The notes under the pieces: model-generated
What the model was told of the DNA's origin: nothing
The model's database searches: none
The model's input: only the letters and a program-made list of their open reading frames with translations
Made by a program: the position numbers and the translations under genes
DNA from: Cyclobacteriaceae bacterium
GTDB lineage: Bacteria > Bacteroidota > Bacteroidia > Cytophagales > Cyclobacteriaceae
DNA length: 64,000 bases
Direction of reading: 5' to 3'
Assembly: GCA_019638255.1 (NCBI GenBank)
Contig: JAHBUD010000001.1
Span: 2,108,001 to 2,172,000 of the forward strand
In this document: in pieces, positions 36,608-47,722 of the stretch
How the letters are laid out: each line of letters begins with the position of its first letter
Position numbering within the stretch: position 1 is the first letter of the stretch

Positions 36608-38098
36608 CTAGTGCAGCCTGTTTTGTTTCCATTTACTGATGGTATGTTGTTCCTGATGTATAGTGCCGTTATTTTTTTTACGCTCACGGATAGAAGATAA
36701 GGCCACTGCCAAGAGCTCTTCCTCTTCAACAGGCGTTGATGTCAGCACTTCAGGTTTAAAATGTGTTTCTACGAATTTGGTGTCAAAATTTCCGCTCCGG
36801 AAGGCTTCGTGCTGCATCACGTAGCGACAAAAACCCAATGTAGTTTCAAGTCCGGTTATTTCATATTCATCAATGGCGCGAATCATTTTGTTCATAGCCT
36901 GCTCACGGGTTTCGGCATAGCAAATTAGTTTGGCAATCATCGGATCATAATAGATAGGAATAGTCATCCCTTGTTCAAAGCCATCATCTACACGTATTCC
37001 ATTGCCTTGCGGACGTTGATATGTTTTTAGTGTTCCAATATCCGGCATGAAATTGTTCGTTGGATCTTCCGCATAAACGCGCACTTCCACAGCATGGCCA
37101 TGCATGGTGAGGTCTTCCTGTTTAAACGGAAGCTTTTCGCCTTCTGCAATTTTTACCTGAAGTTTTACTAAGTCAATCCCTGTTATCATTTCGGTAACAG
37201 GATGCTCCACCTGCAAGCGGGTATTCATCTCCAGGAAATAGAAGTTGAGGTTTTCATCCATAATGAATTCTACCGTGCCGGCTCCGTAATAATCGCATGA
37301 TCGGGCAACGTTTACAGCAGCCTCACCCATCGCTTTACGTATTTCGGGTGTAAGAATTGAGGATGGAGCTTCCTCTACAACTTTTTGGTGCCTGCGTTGA
37401 ATGGAACATTCACGCTCGAAGAGGTGGACAACATTTCCATGCTGATCACCAAATATTTGAAATTCAATATGGCGCGGTTGTGTAATGTACTTTTCAATAA
37501 ACACCGATCCATCCCCAAACGATGAGGTGGCTTCGCTAACCGCCCGATCCATTTGTTGCTGGAAGTCCTCTTCGCGTTCAACGATACGCATGCCTTTTCC
37601 ACCACCACCGGCTGCTGCTTTTATAAGTATTGGGTATCCAACGGACTTTGCAATTTTCTTTGCCTTGGCAACATCATCGATGGGCTCCGCTGTACCGGGT
37701 ACCAACGGAACATTGAATTTGGATACGGCTTCTTTTGCTGCCAGCTTATTACCCATTACCTCAATGGATTTTGCTGAAGGACCGATAAAGATCAGGCCAG
37801 CATCGCTAACCAAAGCAGCAAAATCTTCATTCTCAGAAAGGAATCCATACCCCGGATGAATGGCATCAGCGTGTGTCAGCTTGGCTGCCTCTAAAATTTT
37901 ATCCATGCGCAGGTAAGATTCTGCTGATGGAGGAAGACCAATACAAACAGCTTCATCAGCAAAGCGAACATGTAGCGCCTGACGATCAGCTTCACTGTAA
38001 ACAGCAACGGTTTGTATGCCCATCTCCCGGGCGCTACGCATAATGCGCAGTGCAATTTCGCCACGGTTTGCAACCAGCAATTTCTTGATTTTCTTCAT
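36608..38098 (-). CDS. accC: Biotin carboxylase subunit of an acyl-CoA carboxylase
   Basis: Carboxylates biotin on its carrier protein at the cost of ATP. 496 residues, about 45 longer than the E. coli AccC; the extra C-terminal tail after KFVETHFKPE is low complexity and charged. ATP-grasp signatures: KAAAGGGGKGMRIV, EKYITQPRHIEFQIFGD, EFIMDENLNFYFLEMNTRLQ, VEHPVTEMITGIDLV. No biotin carrier or transcarboxylase gene is adjacent, so it could serve acetyl-CoA or propionyl-CoA carboxylase. Head of the accC-DUF1015-maf-CPBP block. Confidence 0.9.
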   Translation of the reverse strand: MKKIKKLLVANRGEIALRIMRSAREMGIQTVAVYSEADRQALHVRFADEAVCIGLPPSAESYLRMDKILEAAKLTHADAIHPGYGFLSENEDFAALVSDAGLIFIGPSAKSIEVMGNKLAAKEAVSKFNVPLVPGTAEPIDDVAKAKKIAKSVGYPILIKAAAGGGGKGMRIVEREEDFQQQMDRAVSEATSSFGDGSVFIEKYITQPRHIEFQIFGDQHGNVVHLFERECSIQRRHQKVVEEAPSSILTPEIRKAMGEAAVNVARSCDYYGAGTVEFIMDENLNFYFLEMNTRLQVEHPVTEMITGIDLVKLQVKIAEGEKLPFKQEDLTMHGHAVEVRVYAEDPTNNFMPDIGTLKTYQRPQGNGIRVDDGFEQGMTIPIYYDPMIAKLICYAETREQAMNKMIRAIDEYEITGLETTLGFCRYVMQHEAFRSGNFDTKFVETHFKPEVLTSTPVEEEELLAVALSSIRERKKNNGTIHQEQHTISKWKQNRLH

Positions 38099-38187
38099 AC
38101 CGAAGTTTGCTTAAAATGCAATGCTAATGAATTATACCCTACAGGCCAACCGCAATTCGTGCGTAAAAGGAGGTGTTGCTTAACCGC

Positions 38188-38216
38188 TTGTACCTGAGCT
38201 TTTTTCATTATTTTTG
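38188..38216 (+). promoter_or_regulatory. Promoter of the serine-palmitoyltransferase-like gene
   Basis: TTG (38188-38190), 18 bases, then TATTTTTG (38209-38216), a perfect -7 box of the TTG-N19-TAnnTTTG type. It lies 26 bases before the ATG at 38243. The opposite strand carries the accC promoter region, not resolved. Confidence 0.6.
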
Positions 38217-38242
38217 CGCCAATTTTAACCCAGTAGCACAAC

Positions 38243-39496
38243 ATGGCAGACTTATTTGAAAAGCTTAAAATGGAGGCCGGTCCGCTGGCCAAATATTCAC
38301 ATTTACCAGACGATTACTTCTTTTTCCCAAAGTTGGAGGGTGATATAGGCCCCCATATGATGTTTAACGGCAAGCCAGTGCTTAACTGGAGTTTGAACAA
38401 TTACCTCGGGTTAGCCAATCATCCGGAGGTGAGAAAAGTAGATGCTGAATCCGCAGCACAATACGGACTTGGGCATCCAATGGGAGCCCGCATGATGTCG
38501 GGTAATTCAGTGCATCACATTGCCCTTGAAAAGCAATTGGCTGAGTTTATCCATAAGCAGGATGTTATGCTGCTTAATTATGGCTATCAGGGAGTAGTTT
38601 CAATTATTGATGCCATAGTAGGCCGCAATGATGTTATCGTATACGATGCTGAGTCTCATGCTTGTATCATTGATGGTGTTCGCCTTCATATGGGTAAGCG
38701 ATTTGTTTATACCCATAATGATATGGCCAGCCTGGAGAAACAACTCCAGCGGGCTACCAAACTTACGCAGGAAACGGGTGGTGGTATACTGGTGATTACT
38801 GAAGGTGTTTTCGGTATGTCGGGCAAGCAAGGTGATTTGAAAGGTGTAGTGGCCTTAAAGGAAAAGTATAACTTCAGGTTATTTGTTGACGATGCACATG
38901 GTTTCGGAACCATGGGTAAAACCGGTGCCGGAACAGGTGAGGAGCAAGGCGTGCAGGATCAGATTGACCTGTATTTCTCTACGTTTGCCAAGTCTATGGC
39001 CAGCATTGGTGCATTTGTAGGTGGCGATGCCAACATTATCAAATTCCTTAGGTATTCAATGCGCTCGCAGATTTATGCGAAAAGCCTTCCGATGCCGTTG
39101 GTAATAGGAGCCATTAAAAGACTTGAATTGCTACGCACCCAGCCTGAACTGAAAAATAACCTGTGGCGAATCGTAAATGCCATGCAAAATGGCTTAAAGG
39201 AGCGTGGATTCAATATTGGTACCACTACTTCACCTGTAACCCCTGTACTCTTTAAAGGGGGGGTGGGCGAGGCTGCCAACATGGCCATGGACCTGCGTGA
39301 AAACTTTAATATTTTCTGCTCTGTGGTGATCTATCCTGTTGTGCCTAAGGATGTTATCATGTTCCGGATTATCCCTACGTCCGTTCATACCCTGGAGGAT
39401 GTGGAGCGCACGTTAACGGCATTTTCCATCTTGAAAGACAAGCTGGATAGCGGTTTTTACCGCAATGAGGAACTTGTGGCGGTTACTAAGGCTTAA
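38243..39496 (+). CDS. PLP-dependent alpha-oxoamine synthase, probable serine palmitoyltransferase
   Basis: 417 residues, cytoplasmic. Alpha-oxoamine synthases join an amino acid and an acyl-CoA with loss of CO2. Seen here: SLNNYLGLANHPEV, GHPMGARMMSGNSVHH, VYDAESHACIIDGVR, FVDDAHGFGTMGKTG (Asp and His that hold PLP) and FSTFAKSMASIGAFV with the PLP lysine. The TFAKSMAS context resembles the sphingolipid-forming enzymes of Bacteroidota more than KBL or BioF, so serine palmitoyltransferase (first step of sphingolipid synthesis) is likely but not certain. Confidence 0.75.
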   Translation: MADLFEKLKMEAGPLAKYSHLPDDYFFFPKLEGDIGPHMMFNGKPVLNWSLNNYLGLANHPEVRKVDAESAAQYGLGHPMGARMMSGNSVHHIALEKQLAEFIHKQDVMLLNYGYQGVVSIIDAIVGRNDVIVYDAESHACIIDGVRLHMGKRFVYTHNDMASLEKQLQRATKLTQETGGGILVITEGVFGMSGKQGDLKGVVALKEKYNFRLFVDDAHGFGTMGKTGAGTGEEQGVQDQIDLYFSTFAKSMASIGAFVGGDANIIKFLRYSMRSQIYAKSLPMPLVIGAIKRLELLRTQPELKNNLWRIVNAMQNGLKERGFNIGTTTSPVTPVLFKGGVGEAANMAMDLRENFNIFCSVVIYPVVPKDVIMFRIIPTSVHTLEDVERTLTAFSILKDKLDSGFYRNEELVAVTKA

Positions 39497-39516
39497 TAAA
39501 TAAATGCCTTTTTTAG

Positions 39517-39545
39517 TTGATTTTTAAGGTTTTTACTTAAATTGG
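39517..39545 (+). promoter_or_regulatory. Promoter of the histone-H1-like gene
   Basis: TTG (39517-39519), 18 bases, then TAAATTGG (39538-39545), which keeps five of the six fixed bases of TAnnTTTG. It lies 41 bases before the ATG at 39587 in AT-rich sequence. Confidence 0.45.
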
Positions 39546-39586
39546 CATTAGAAATCAATCATTTTCAATCATTAAACTCATAAACA

Positions 39587-39763
39587 ATGCAAAAATTCAA
39601 TGACCTCAAAACCCTCATTGCTTCTTTGGAAGGCGATGCTGACAAGTTCTACGCTAAGGGCAACAGCGCTGCCGGTACCCGTCTGAGAAAGGGCATGCAG
39701 GAACTTAAAAACCTGGCTCAGCAAATCAGGTCTGAGGTTCAGGATCTTAAGAATAAAGCGTAG
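39587..39763 (+). CDS. Histone H1-like small protein
   Basis: 58 residues: starts MQKFNDLKTLIASLEGDADK, then FYAKGNSAAGTRLRKGMQEL, then KNLAQQIRSEVQDLKNKA. The YAKGNSAAGTRxRKGMQxLK core is the signature of small histone-H1-like proteins of Bacteroidota. It should be helical and basic, and bind DNA. It has its own promoter and a long palindromic terminator (39791-39822), so it is a separate, probably well-expressed gene. Confidence 0.88.
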   Translation: MQKFNDLKTLIASLEGDADKFYAKGNSAAGTRLRKGMQELKNLAQQIRSEVQDLKNKA

Positions 39764-39790
39764 TAATTTTTACAATTACTGTTTTAAACT

Positions 39791-39822
39791 AGAAAAGGAT
39801 AGCCTTAAGGCTATCCTTTTCT
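39791..39822 (+). terminator. Palindromic terminator after the histone-like gene
   Basis: A 32-base perfect palindrome centred on TTAA: left half AGAAAAGGATAGCCTT and its complement AAGGCTATCCTTTTCT, followed by GTTTTATC. It lies 28 bases after the stop codon. Confidence 0.8.
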
Positions 39823-39825
39823 GTT

Positions 39826-40297
39826 TTATCACCGGTTTCCCCGTTGCACTTCGTGAGATAATTGAGGAGTTTCGCCACCTGGAAATGTTTGGTATGGCCA
39901 TACGAAAACTGGACCGGGTGCCAATCAAACCCACGTTGATGCATAAGTTCTTTGGTAACCTCACGGTGGGTTGGCCATTGTAAATTGCATGAGTAAGCTG
40001 GAGCCCGGAGTGCATACCTACAACATTGCCGATAGCTATAAATATTTGCTGAAGGATGTGTTTGCTGAAATTGGGTTTTTAAAAAGAGGCCATCGGAATT
40101 TCGTTCATGTTCCGATGCCGATTGTCAACTGGATTATCGGTGTAACCAAACTGCTCGGTATCAAATCAGTTTTAACCCGGCAATCCATTGATTACTTAAA
40201 TCAGGATTCCGTGTTGAACATCGACAAGGCTATGAATGAATTGGGTTATTCGCCTTCCCGTAATTTTTTTAATAGCATTGATGAATTAGGGATATAA
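39826..40297 (+). pseudogene. NAD-dependent epimerase/dehydratase remnant
   Basis: Two frames together look like a decayed short-chain dehydrogenase/epimerase. The first frame reads FITGFPVALREIIEEFRHLE, then KPTLMHKFFGNLTVGWPL before a stop at 39981. The second frame, shifted, carries the usual C-terminus: SKLEPGVHTYNIADSYKYLL, then FVHVPMPIVNWIIGVTKLLG, then MNELGYSPSRNFFNSIDEL. An N-terminal NAD-binding start followed directly by late-gene sequence implies a large deletion plus a frameshift near 39965-39985. No start codon for the first part is convincing. Confidence 0.65.
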
Positions 40298-40304
40298 ATT
40301 TTTC

Positions 40305-40339
40305 AAATAGACACGGTATAAATTTTTCCGTGTTTATTT
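40305..40339. terminator. Bidirectional terminator between pseudogene and dapA
   Basis: AAATAGACACGG (40305-40316) pairs with CCGTGTTTATTT (40328-40339) with one mismatch, loop of 11 bases; A- and T-rich ends on both sides. It sits between the convergent remnant and dapA (ends 40341). Confidence 0.6.
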
Positions 40340-40340
40340 A

Positions 40341-41222
40341 TTAGCCTCTTTTTCTTATGGCTGCATATGCCGCACTAATTTTTTGCTGAAGTGAGCGCGA
40401 TGCAGGTAACAAGGGCATTCGTACATAGTTTTCGCAAATGCCTATTTCCTTTAGCAATTGTTTAACCCCAACCGGGTTTGCTTCCTCATACATAGGTCCA
40501 TTTATTTCCAATAATGAAAACTGGTGTTCACTGGCCTTTTGATAGTTTCCTGCAAAGGCAAATTCTTTCATTTTCTTGAAAGGTATTGGCAAGGCATTGG
40601 CCAAAACAGAAATCACACCTTTTCCTCCAATCGCGTAAAGTGGTACAGTCAGTAAATCATCACCCGAAATAAGCAGAAAATCTTTTGGCTTATATCTGAC
40701 GATTCGCATGCATTGCTCCAGGTTTCCTGAAGCTTCCTTAGTTCCGATAATATTTTTGTGTGCGGCCAATCGTAGCGTGGTTTCGGCCGTAAGGTTTGAT
40801 GATGTACGTCCTGGAACGTTGTACAGGATTATCGGCAGGGGAGATGCGTCAGCAATGGCCTTGAAATGTTGATAGATGCCTTCCTGTGCGGGTTTGTTGT
40901 AATACGGGCTAACGGAAAGGATGGCATCCACTCCAGCTAGGTCGGTACTGCGAATAGTATCCAGAACGGCCTTGGTGTTGTTACCACCAATGCCATACAC
41001 AACAGGCAGTTTAGCCGTGTTGTTTTTCTTTACAAAGTTCAACACCTCTTGCTTTTCAGCGGATGAAACAGTCACAGATTCACCTGTGGTGCCCATTACT
41101 ACATAATAGTCTACACCTTTAGCCGTGTGGGCTAAAAGCTTCTTTAATGATTTAAAATCTATTGCACCCGTTGAGTCGAACGGTGTTACCAAAGCAACAC
41201 CGGTTCCATATAGTTTCTTCAT
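40341..41222 (-). CDS. dapA: 4-hydroxy-tetrahydrodipicolinate synthase
   Basis: Condenses pyruvate with aspartate semialdehyde in lysine/diaminopimelate synthesis. 293 residues. Motifs: GTGVALVTPF, VMGTTGESVTVSSAEK, ILYNVPGRTSSNL with the catalytic Tyr, and IIGTKEASGN with the Schiff-base lysine. Third gene of ligA-DUF6913-dapA, 2 bases after the DUF6913-like gene, so it is cotranscribed with them. Complete. Confidence 0.96.
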   Translation of the reverse strand: MKKLYGTGVALVTPFDSTGAIDFKSLKKLLAHTAKGVDYYVVMGTTGESVTVSSAEKQEVLNFVKKNNTAKLPVVYGIGGNNTKAVLDTIRSTDLAGVDAILSVSPYYNKPAQEGIYQHFKAIADASPLPIILYNVPGRTSSNLTAETTLRLAAHKNIIGTKEASGNLEQCMRIVRYKPKDFLLISGDDLLTVPLYAIGGKGVISVLANALPIPFKKMKEFAFAGNYQKASEHQFSLLEINGPMYEEANPVGVKQLLKEIGICENYVRMPLLPASRSLQQKISAAYAAIRKRG

Positions 41223-41224
41223 GA

Positions 41225-41731
41225 TTACTTTAGTTGTGTTGAGTACTTATACATGCCATCGATCAAACTCCTGGTGGTGGAGGTTTCACTGAGCATGAAT
41301 TCAAAAAAAGATTTGTTGCCTTCCCAATATCCGCCTATGCGGCACTTTGCTTTGCTGCGGGCCAGTATATTCAGCATCATGGGATTTGGCTTGGTATCCA
41401 GGTAGTACAGGTAGTCGAAAGGTGTATTAAAGAATTTCACTGCAATATCAGCGGTAATCGCACCCCAAAATGAGATGTCCTTTTGTGTAAAAAAATCAAA
41501 CATGAACTCGTAATTGTCCTTATTGGGCGGCAGGTAGGCAATAACCTTCACTTTTTTTCCATCACGTTCAAGCCGGTGAATAAGGTCTTTAACATCATCG
41601 TGTTTCTTCTTGTCTTCAATGCTGAACAGAATACCCACCGACTGGACCTGGGTGTAAGGGATGGAAGTCCGAACAGTTTTGTTCTTTTTGAGTTGCGATT
41701 TGGTGCGTATGTTCAGAAAACTCATTTTCAT
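41225..41731 (-). CDS. DUF6913-like conserved protein
   Basis: 168 residues from the ATG at 41731 (MKMSFLNIRTKSQLKKNKTV), chosen because it starts 4 bases after the ligA stop, while the longer frame runs inside ligA. Segments: VGILFSIEDKKKHDDVKDLI, KKVKVIAYLPPNKDNYEFMF, SFWGAITADIAVKFFNTPFD, YLDTKPNPMMLNILARSKAK. I place it in the DUF6913 family from memory of this gene beside dapA in Bacteroidota; the function is not known. Confidence 0.65.
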   Translation of the reverse strand: MKMSFLNIRTKSQLKKNKTVRTSIPYTQVQSVGILFSIEDKKKHDDVKDLIHRLERDGKKVKVIAYLPPNKDNYEFMFDFFTQKDISFWGAITADIAVKFFNTPFDYLYYLDTKPNPMMLNILARSKAKCRIGGYWEGNKSFFEFMLSETSTTRSLIDGMYKYSTQLK

Positions 41732-41735
41732 GCCC

Positions 41736-43811
<2,076 letters not shown>

Positions 43812-45650
43812 TTATCGGCCTGCCTGATTTAATTCAATGATATTATTTTTCCGATCAATGTCGGCCAGGCGAAGTGTAGGATCAATTTCAAGTTTGGCTA
43901 TGCTTTTTACGGGTTTGTTGATCCTTAACGAGTACGTGGGGTTAACCCAGAACCATGTTTCTTGCTCCACACGAATTAGCGAAGTGTCCTCCGCGGGCTT
44001 ATTACCCAGCGTTTCATTTAACGGAATGTAGAATATCTCCTTTGTACCATCGGTGTAAGTAACCAGTAAATCAATCGGCATCGGAAACTCGCCAACGCGT
44101 TCCAATACAACAGTTGTTGAGTTGTTATCGCTCAATACATTTTTAATTCCATAGTCAATCCGCTTGGTGGTGTTTATCCAATAACTCATATACCACTTTA
44201 GCTGCAGCCCTGATGTTTTTTCCATGATGCGGATAAAATCAATGGGTTCCGGATGGCGAAATTTCCAGGTGTTGTAATATCTCCTCATTCCCTTATAAAA
44301 GTTCTCCTCCCCAATAATGTACTTTAATTGATGGAGAAAAACAGTGCCCATGTTGTAGGCTGAAGTTCCGTATGCCCGATTGGTGGTGAAGTGGTCGGCA
44401 TGTTGGTTCATCGGCTCTTGCAACCCACTCTTCACCAGCGAAAAGTAACCGTTATAACTTCTTTCATGCGGATTCTTTTCTCCTAACATGACAGCCATCG
44501 ATTCGTTTGTAGCAAAATCGGCATAGCCTTCATCGAACCATGCATACAATGACTCATTTGATGCGAGCACGGCCTGGTACCAACTGTGCGCCACTTCATG
44601 CGCCATAACACCAACCAGACTGTTAAGCGATCGTTCACCGGTAATCAAGGTGCACATTGGGTATTCCATGCCGCCATCACCACCTTGAATAACGGAATAA
44701 ACATCGTATGGATATTTGCCGAAGTTTTTATTCATGAAGGTGAAGTGTTGTGCGGTATAGTCCTTCAGTTTAGTCCAATTCTCGGTTGTCTTTTCACCCG
44801 GTTGGTAGAAGAAATGAACTTCAGGACCATCGGCTACCTGAATAATTTCATGTGCATAATCCGGATCAGCAGCCCAGGCAAAGTCGATTACATTTTTCGC
44901 GATGAAGTGCCAGGTAAGATCACCCGAAGGCCGGTTAACTTTTGTTCCGGACTTTTCATACCCATACCCAACTTTATCGGCATTCTGAAGTTTTCCGGTG
45001 CCACCAATAATGTAAGTAGGATCTAACGTGATTTTTACATCGAAGTCACCCCACACGCCATGAAACTCACGCGCAACATATTGGTAAGCATGCCAGCCTT
45101 GAAAATCATACTCCGCTAACTTCGGATACCATTGTGTCATGGAGTAAGCAATGCCTTCGCGGCTGTTACGGCCTGATCGCCTGATTTGAAGAGGCACCTG
45201 CGATTCGAATTTCATGTCGAATGTGGTTTTACTTTTTGGCAGAATGGGCTTTGACAGCATTACTTCCATCACCGTGCCTTCCACGTGGTAGTTTATATCC
45301 TTTCCATCCTGTTTAAGGCTTTGTATTTTTTGATATCCTATTTCATCTTCTTTCAATTTTGAAATCCGATCTGTAACCCGTGCGTCAGGGTCTGCTATTG
45401 TCCTTGAACGGACATCCATCATGCTGCCGGGTTGGAAGGCATTAAAGTATAAATGGTAGTATACCTTATGAAGTGTATCGGGTGAGTTGTTGTAATAAAC
45501 CAGCTTTTGTGTGCCCGATACCTGATGTGTCTTTACATCAAGCCTAACATCCATGGTATACTCCGCGCGCTGTTGCCAACGAAAGTCCTGGGCTAGCGAA
45601 GTTGTATACTTAAATGTTGCAAGAATTAGAAATGAGAAAATCCGAAGCAT
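43812..45650 (-). CDS. M1 family metallopeptidase
   Basis: 612 residues with signal peptide MLRIFSFLILATFKYTTSLA. Gluzincin site HEVAHSW (about 350) followed by WFDEGYADF (Glu about 371), i.e. HExxH-18-E. The N-terminal beta-sandwich has MDVRLDVKTHQVSGTQKLVY. It lacks a typical GAMEN motif; GGMEYPMCTL stands in its place, as in many Bacteroidota secreted M1 peptidases. Exported aminopeptidase for peptide nutrition or turnover. Confidence 0.93.
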   Translation of the reverse strand: MLRIFSFLILATFKYTTSLAQDFRWQQRAEYTMDVRLDVKTHQVSGTQKLVYYNNSPDTLHKVYYHLYFNAFQPGSMMDVRSRTIADPDARVTDRISKLKEDEIGYQKIQSLKQDGKDINYHVEGTVMEVMLSKPILPKSKTTFDMKFESQVPLQIRRSGRNSREGIAYSMTQWYPKLAEYDFQGWHAYQYVAREFHGVWGDFDVKITLDPTYIIGGTGKLQNADKVGYGYEKSGTKVNRPSGDLTWHFIAKNVIDFAWAADPDYAHEIIQVADGPEVHFFYQPGEKTTENWTKLKDYTAQHFTFMNKNFGKYPYDVYSVIQGGDGGMEYPMCTLITGERSLNSLVGVMAHEVAHSWYQAVLASNESLYAWFDEGYADFATNESMAVMLGEKNPHERSYNGYFSLVKSGLQEPMNQHADHFTTNRAYGTSAYNMGTVFLHQLKYIIGEENFYKGMRRYYNTWKFRHPEPIDFIRIMEKTSGLQLKWYMSYWINTTKRIDYGIKNVLSDNNSTTVVLERVGEFPMPIDLLVTYTDGTKEIFYIPLNETLGNKPAEDTSLIRVEQETWFWVNPTYSLRINKPVKSIAKLEIDPTLRLADIDRKNNIIELNQAGR

Positions 45651-45692
45651 AGACTGTTGGGTTTGCCGGCAAAATATCCAAACCCTATGATT

Positions 45693-46637
45693 TTACAAAG
45701 GTGATTTTTTTCGCTTCAGATCAAAAAACCAAGTGAAGGAAGCGCTAAGAAAACTGCTGTTATCAAGCGTGAGCGATTCGCCCGGCAGTGCTTTGGGTAT
45801 GTTGTACGTGTAGCTGGCAGTAAAATTCCATTGATTATGACGGATGGAAAGCGGTGCGGTTAAGGCATAGTTCATGAGTCCGAAAACCCGCCTGGTTTCG
45901 ATGGTATACCAGGGCAACCCTTGCCGAACCCGAATGATAGCCGCGATCCATTCCTGACGCGTTGACGGGAGTACGATTTCATTGAATACCTGATCGCCAA
46001 ACAAGACAAAAATGGTTGGCATAAGGCTTACCCGATCAATTTTCTTGAATACGTTTTCTTTTTTTAGTGTAAGGCCCACGGATGGCATGATGCGATGAAC
46101 CGAATAATCGCCAAAGAAAAAAGTGTAATCCAACCTGATGTTAACCGGTTTGATTTCGTAAAACGGAGTAATGGTGATGGCATTGCTGTACGGGATGTAA
46201 CTGTCCTCAAGGTTGTAGAAGTAATGATCGTAACTGGCAATCATCGAAAATTTTTTTGAAAAGGAGTGGATGTAGCCACCGGTTAAAATCGTGAGGTAAT
46301 ACTTGGGCTCCAAGTCTTTGCTCCAAAACGAGGAGAGGTCGGCAAACAACCCTGATTTGTGATAATAGGATATGGCCGGGCCAAGTCCGAATTGATCAAT
46401 ACCGAGTGTGCGACCTGCCCAAAGCACATTACTATTGTACGCCAACCGTAGTGCAAGCTGTGAGGTATTAAGAGCTTCGAGGTTCATCAGGCTATCGATA
46501 AGCCTGAAAATATCCAGCGAATCGCTGAACGTAAGCAGTGAATCCTGTTTGTATAGAAAAGCGTCAGTGTCCTGCGCGTATAAACACGAGGACACTGACA
46601 AAAGCATGATTAGAAGCCATGGCCTGCTAGTTCGCAT
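45693..46637 (-). CDS. Outer membrane beta-barrel protein, unknown
   Basis: 314 residues with signal peptide MRTSRPWLLIMLLSVSSCLY. Amphipathic strands with aromatic girdles: GLGPAISYYHKSGLFADLSS, KYYLTILTGGYIHSFSKKF, VNIRLDYTFFFGDYSVHR, and a C-terminal FLSASFTWFFDL that ends near a Phe. Eight to twelve strands can be guessed. It is the last gene of the sigma-factor operon and may be its effector or sensor. Confidence 0.72.
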   Translation of the reverse strand: MRTSRPWLLIMLLSVSSCLYAQDTDAFLYKQDSLLTFSDSLDIFRLIDSLMNLEALNTSQLALRLAYNSNVLWAGRTLGIDQFGLGPAISYYHKSGLFADLSSFWSKDLEPKYYLTILTGGYIHSFSKKFSMIASYDHYFYNLEDSYIPYSNAITITPFYEIKPVNIRLDYTFFFGDYSVHRIMPSVGLTLKKENVFKKIDRVSLMPTIFVLFGDQVFNEIVLPSTRQEWIAAIIRVRQGLPWYTIETRRVFGLMNYALTAPLSIRHNQWNFTASYTYNIPKALPGESLTLDNSSFLSASFTWFFDLKRKKSPL

Positions 46638-46647
46638 GCATAGTTAA

Positions 46648-47160
46648 TCAGTTATTGCGCTGACGAAGTCGTTGTTCGTTTTGTTCCTGAACCTGACGCC
46701 TTTTCTGTTCCTGTAATTGACGTTGTTGAATTTGCTGTATCAGTAGCCTTCGAAAGTCATCTTCGGCACTGCGTAAGGCCATTAGTTTTTGCGCAGGAAT
46801 GGCGGTTAGAATCCGCTTTGAGTATTCCTTTTCCAGGTCAAGCTCCTGCTGTTTGATTTGCAAACCGAGTTCAACGAGTTCCTTTTCATTTTGTTCCTGC
46901 GGCTTTTTAGGATCAGGATTTTGCCGCACCTGATTAAACTGGTTTCGCAGTTCATCGCGCTTCATAGAGAACTCGCGGTAGATGGGCCAAAAGCGTTCAG
47001 CTTCTTCGGGTGTTAAGCCCAGTCGCTCGGTGATGAATGCAATGCGGGCTGCTTTTATCCGTTCCTGTGCTTTAGGATCCATTTTCGTTCCAGGCTCATC
47101 TTGCGACCATCCCGTAAAGGTGGTGATCGACAAAACCATTATTAAAAGTATCTTTTTCAT
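46648..47160 (-). CDS. Spy/CpxP-like periplasmic helical protein
   Basis: 170 residues with signal peptide MKKILLIMVLSITTFTGWSQ. Long helices with ERLGLTPEEAERFWPIYREF, which resembles the LTxxQ-type motif of Spy/CpxP proteins and periplasmic metal-sensing chaperones. The C-terminus is a Gln/Arg-rich helix (QQIQQRQLQEQKRRQVQEQN). Third gene of the sigma operon, between the membrane protein (47281-47688) and the barrel protein. Confidence 0.72.
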   Translation of the reverse strand: MKKILLIMVLSITTFTGWSQDEPGTKMDPKAQERIKAARIAFITERLGLTPEEAERFWPIYREFSMKRDELRNQFNQVRQNPDPKKPQEQNEKELVELGLQIKQQELDLEKEYSKRILTAIPAQKLMALRSAEDDFRRLLIQQIQQRQLQEQKRRQVQEQNEQRLRQRNN

Positions 47161-47280
47161 GTGTTAATAATTTATTTTTTTAAGGTCACATGGAATTCGC
47201 ATATCAAGACTTCTCCACAAAAATTAGTACAGGTATTAACATGTTGTTGGGTATAGTTTGGTTTATGCTCATTCATCGCC

Positions 47281-47688
47281 TTAAAATTCTGTTAAATCCA
47301 ACGCATCAATCGTATCAAAGCTTAACTCAAAATTGTTGTACACTTCCATTTCCAGCGCATCGATTTCCATCGCGTTCAGGTCAATATCATCTAATAATTC
47401 ATCCCACATAGCGGGCTGATCTTCGAGGTAGGCCATTAACTGTTCGGTGCTGATTTTACTGATTAATTGATCCACAGAATTGGCTTGTGGCCTAAAGATG
47501 AAAACAACTGCCGCGGCAACAATAATCACCGGCAAGGCAAACTTCAGGACATATTGAAAGTAGGGTTGCCTGACCAGTAACGGCTGCTTTGCGGCTACCC
47601 GGGATTGAATCACCGAAGGTAGCTTGTCGAAATAGCCATCAGGAACTTCAAAAATGTTCTTTTTCGGTATGTTTTCGAGGTTTTTCAT
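47281..47688 (-). CDS. Putative anti-sigma-type membrane protein
   Basis: 135 residues: cytoplasmic head (KNIFEVPDGYFDKLPSVIQS, a typical beginning in Bacteroidota sigma operons), one membrane helix (about 48-65, FALPVIIVAAAVVFIF) and an acidic extracytoplasmic tail (DELLDDIDLNAMEIDALEME). It follows the ECF sigma gene by 34 bases. Cotranscribed single-pass proteins in this place often hold the sigma factor inactive; no zinc anti-sigma motif is visible. Confidence 0.65.
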   Translation of the reverse strand: MKNLENIPKKNIFEVPDGYFDKLPSVIQSRVAAKQPLLVRQPYFQYVLKFALPVIIVAAAVVFIFRPQANSVDQLISKISTEQLMAYLEDQPAMWDELLDDIDLNAMEIDALEMEVYNNFELSFDTIDALDLTEF

Positions 47689-47722
47689 TTACAAAGCTTA
47701 GACTAAGTTGATGTTGTAAGGT

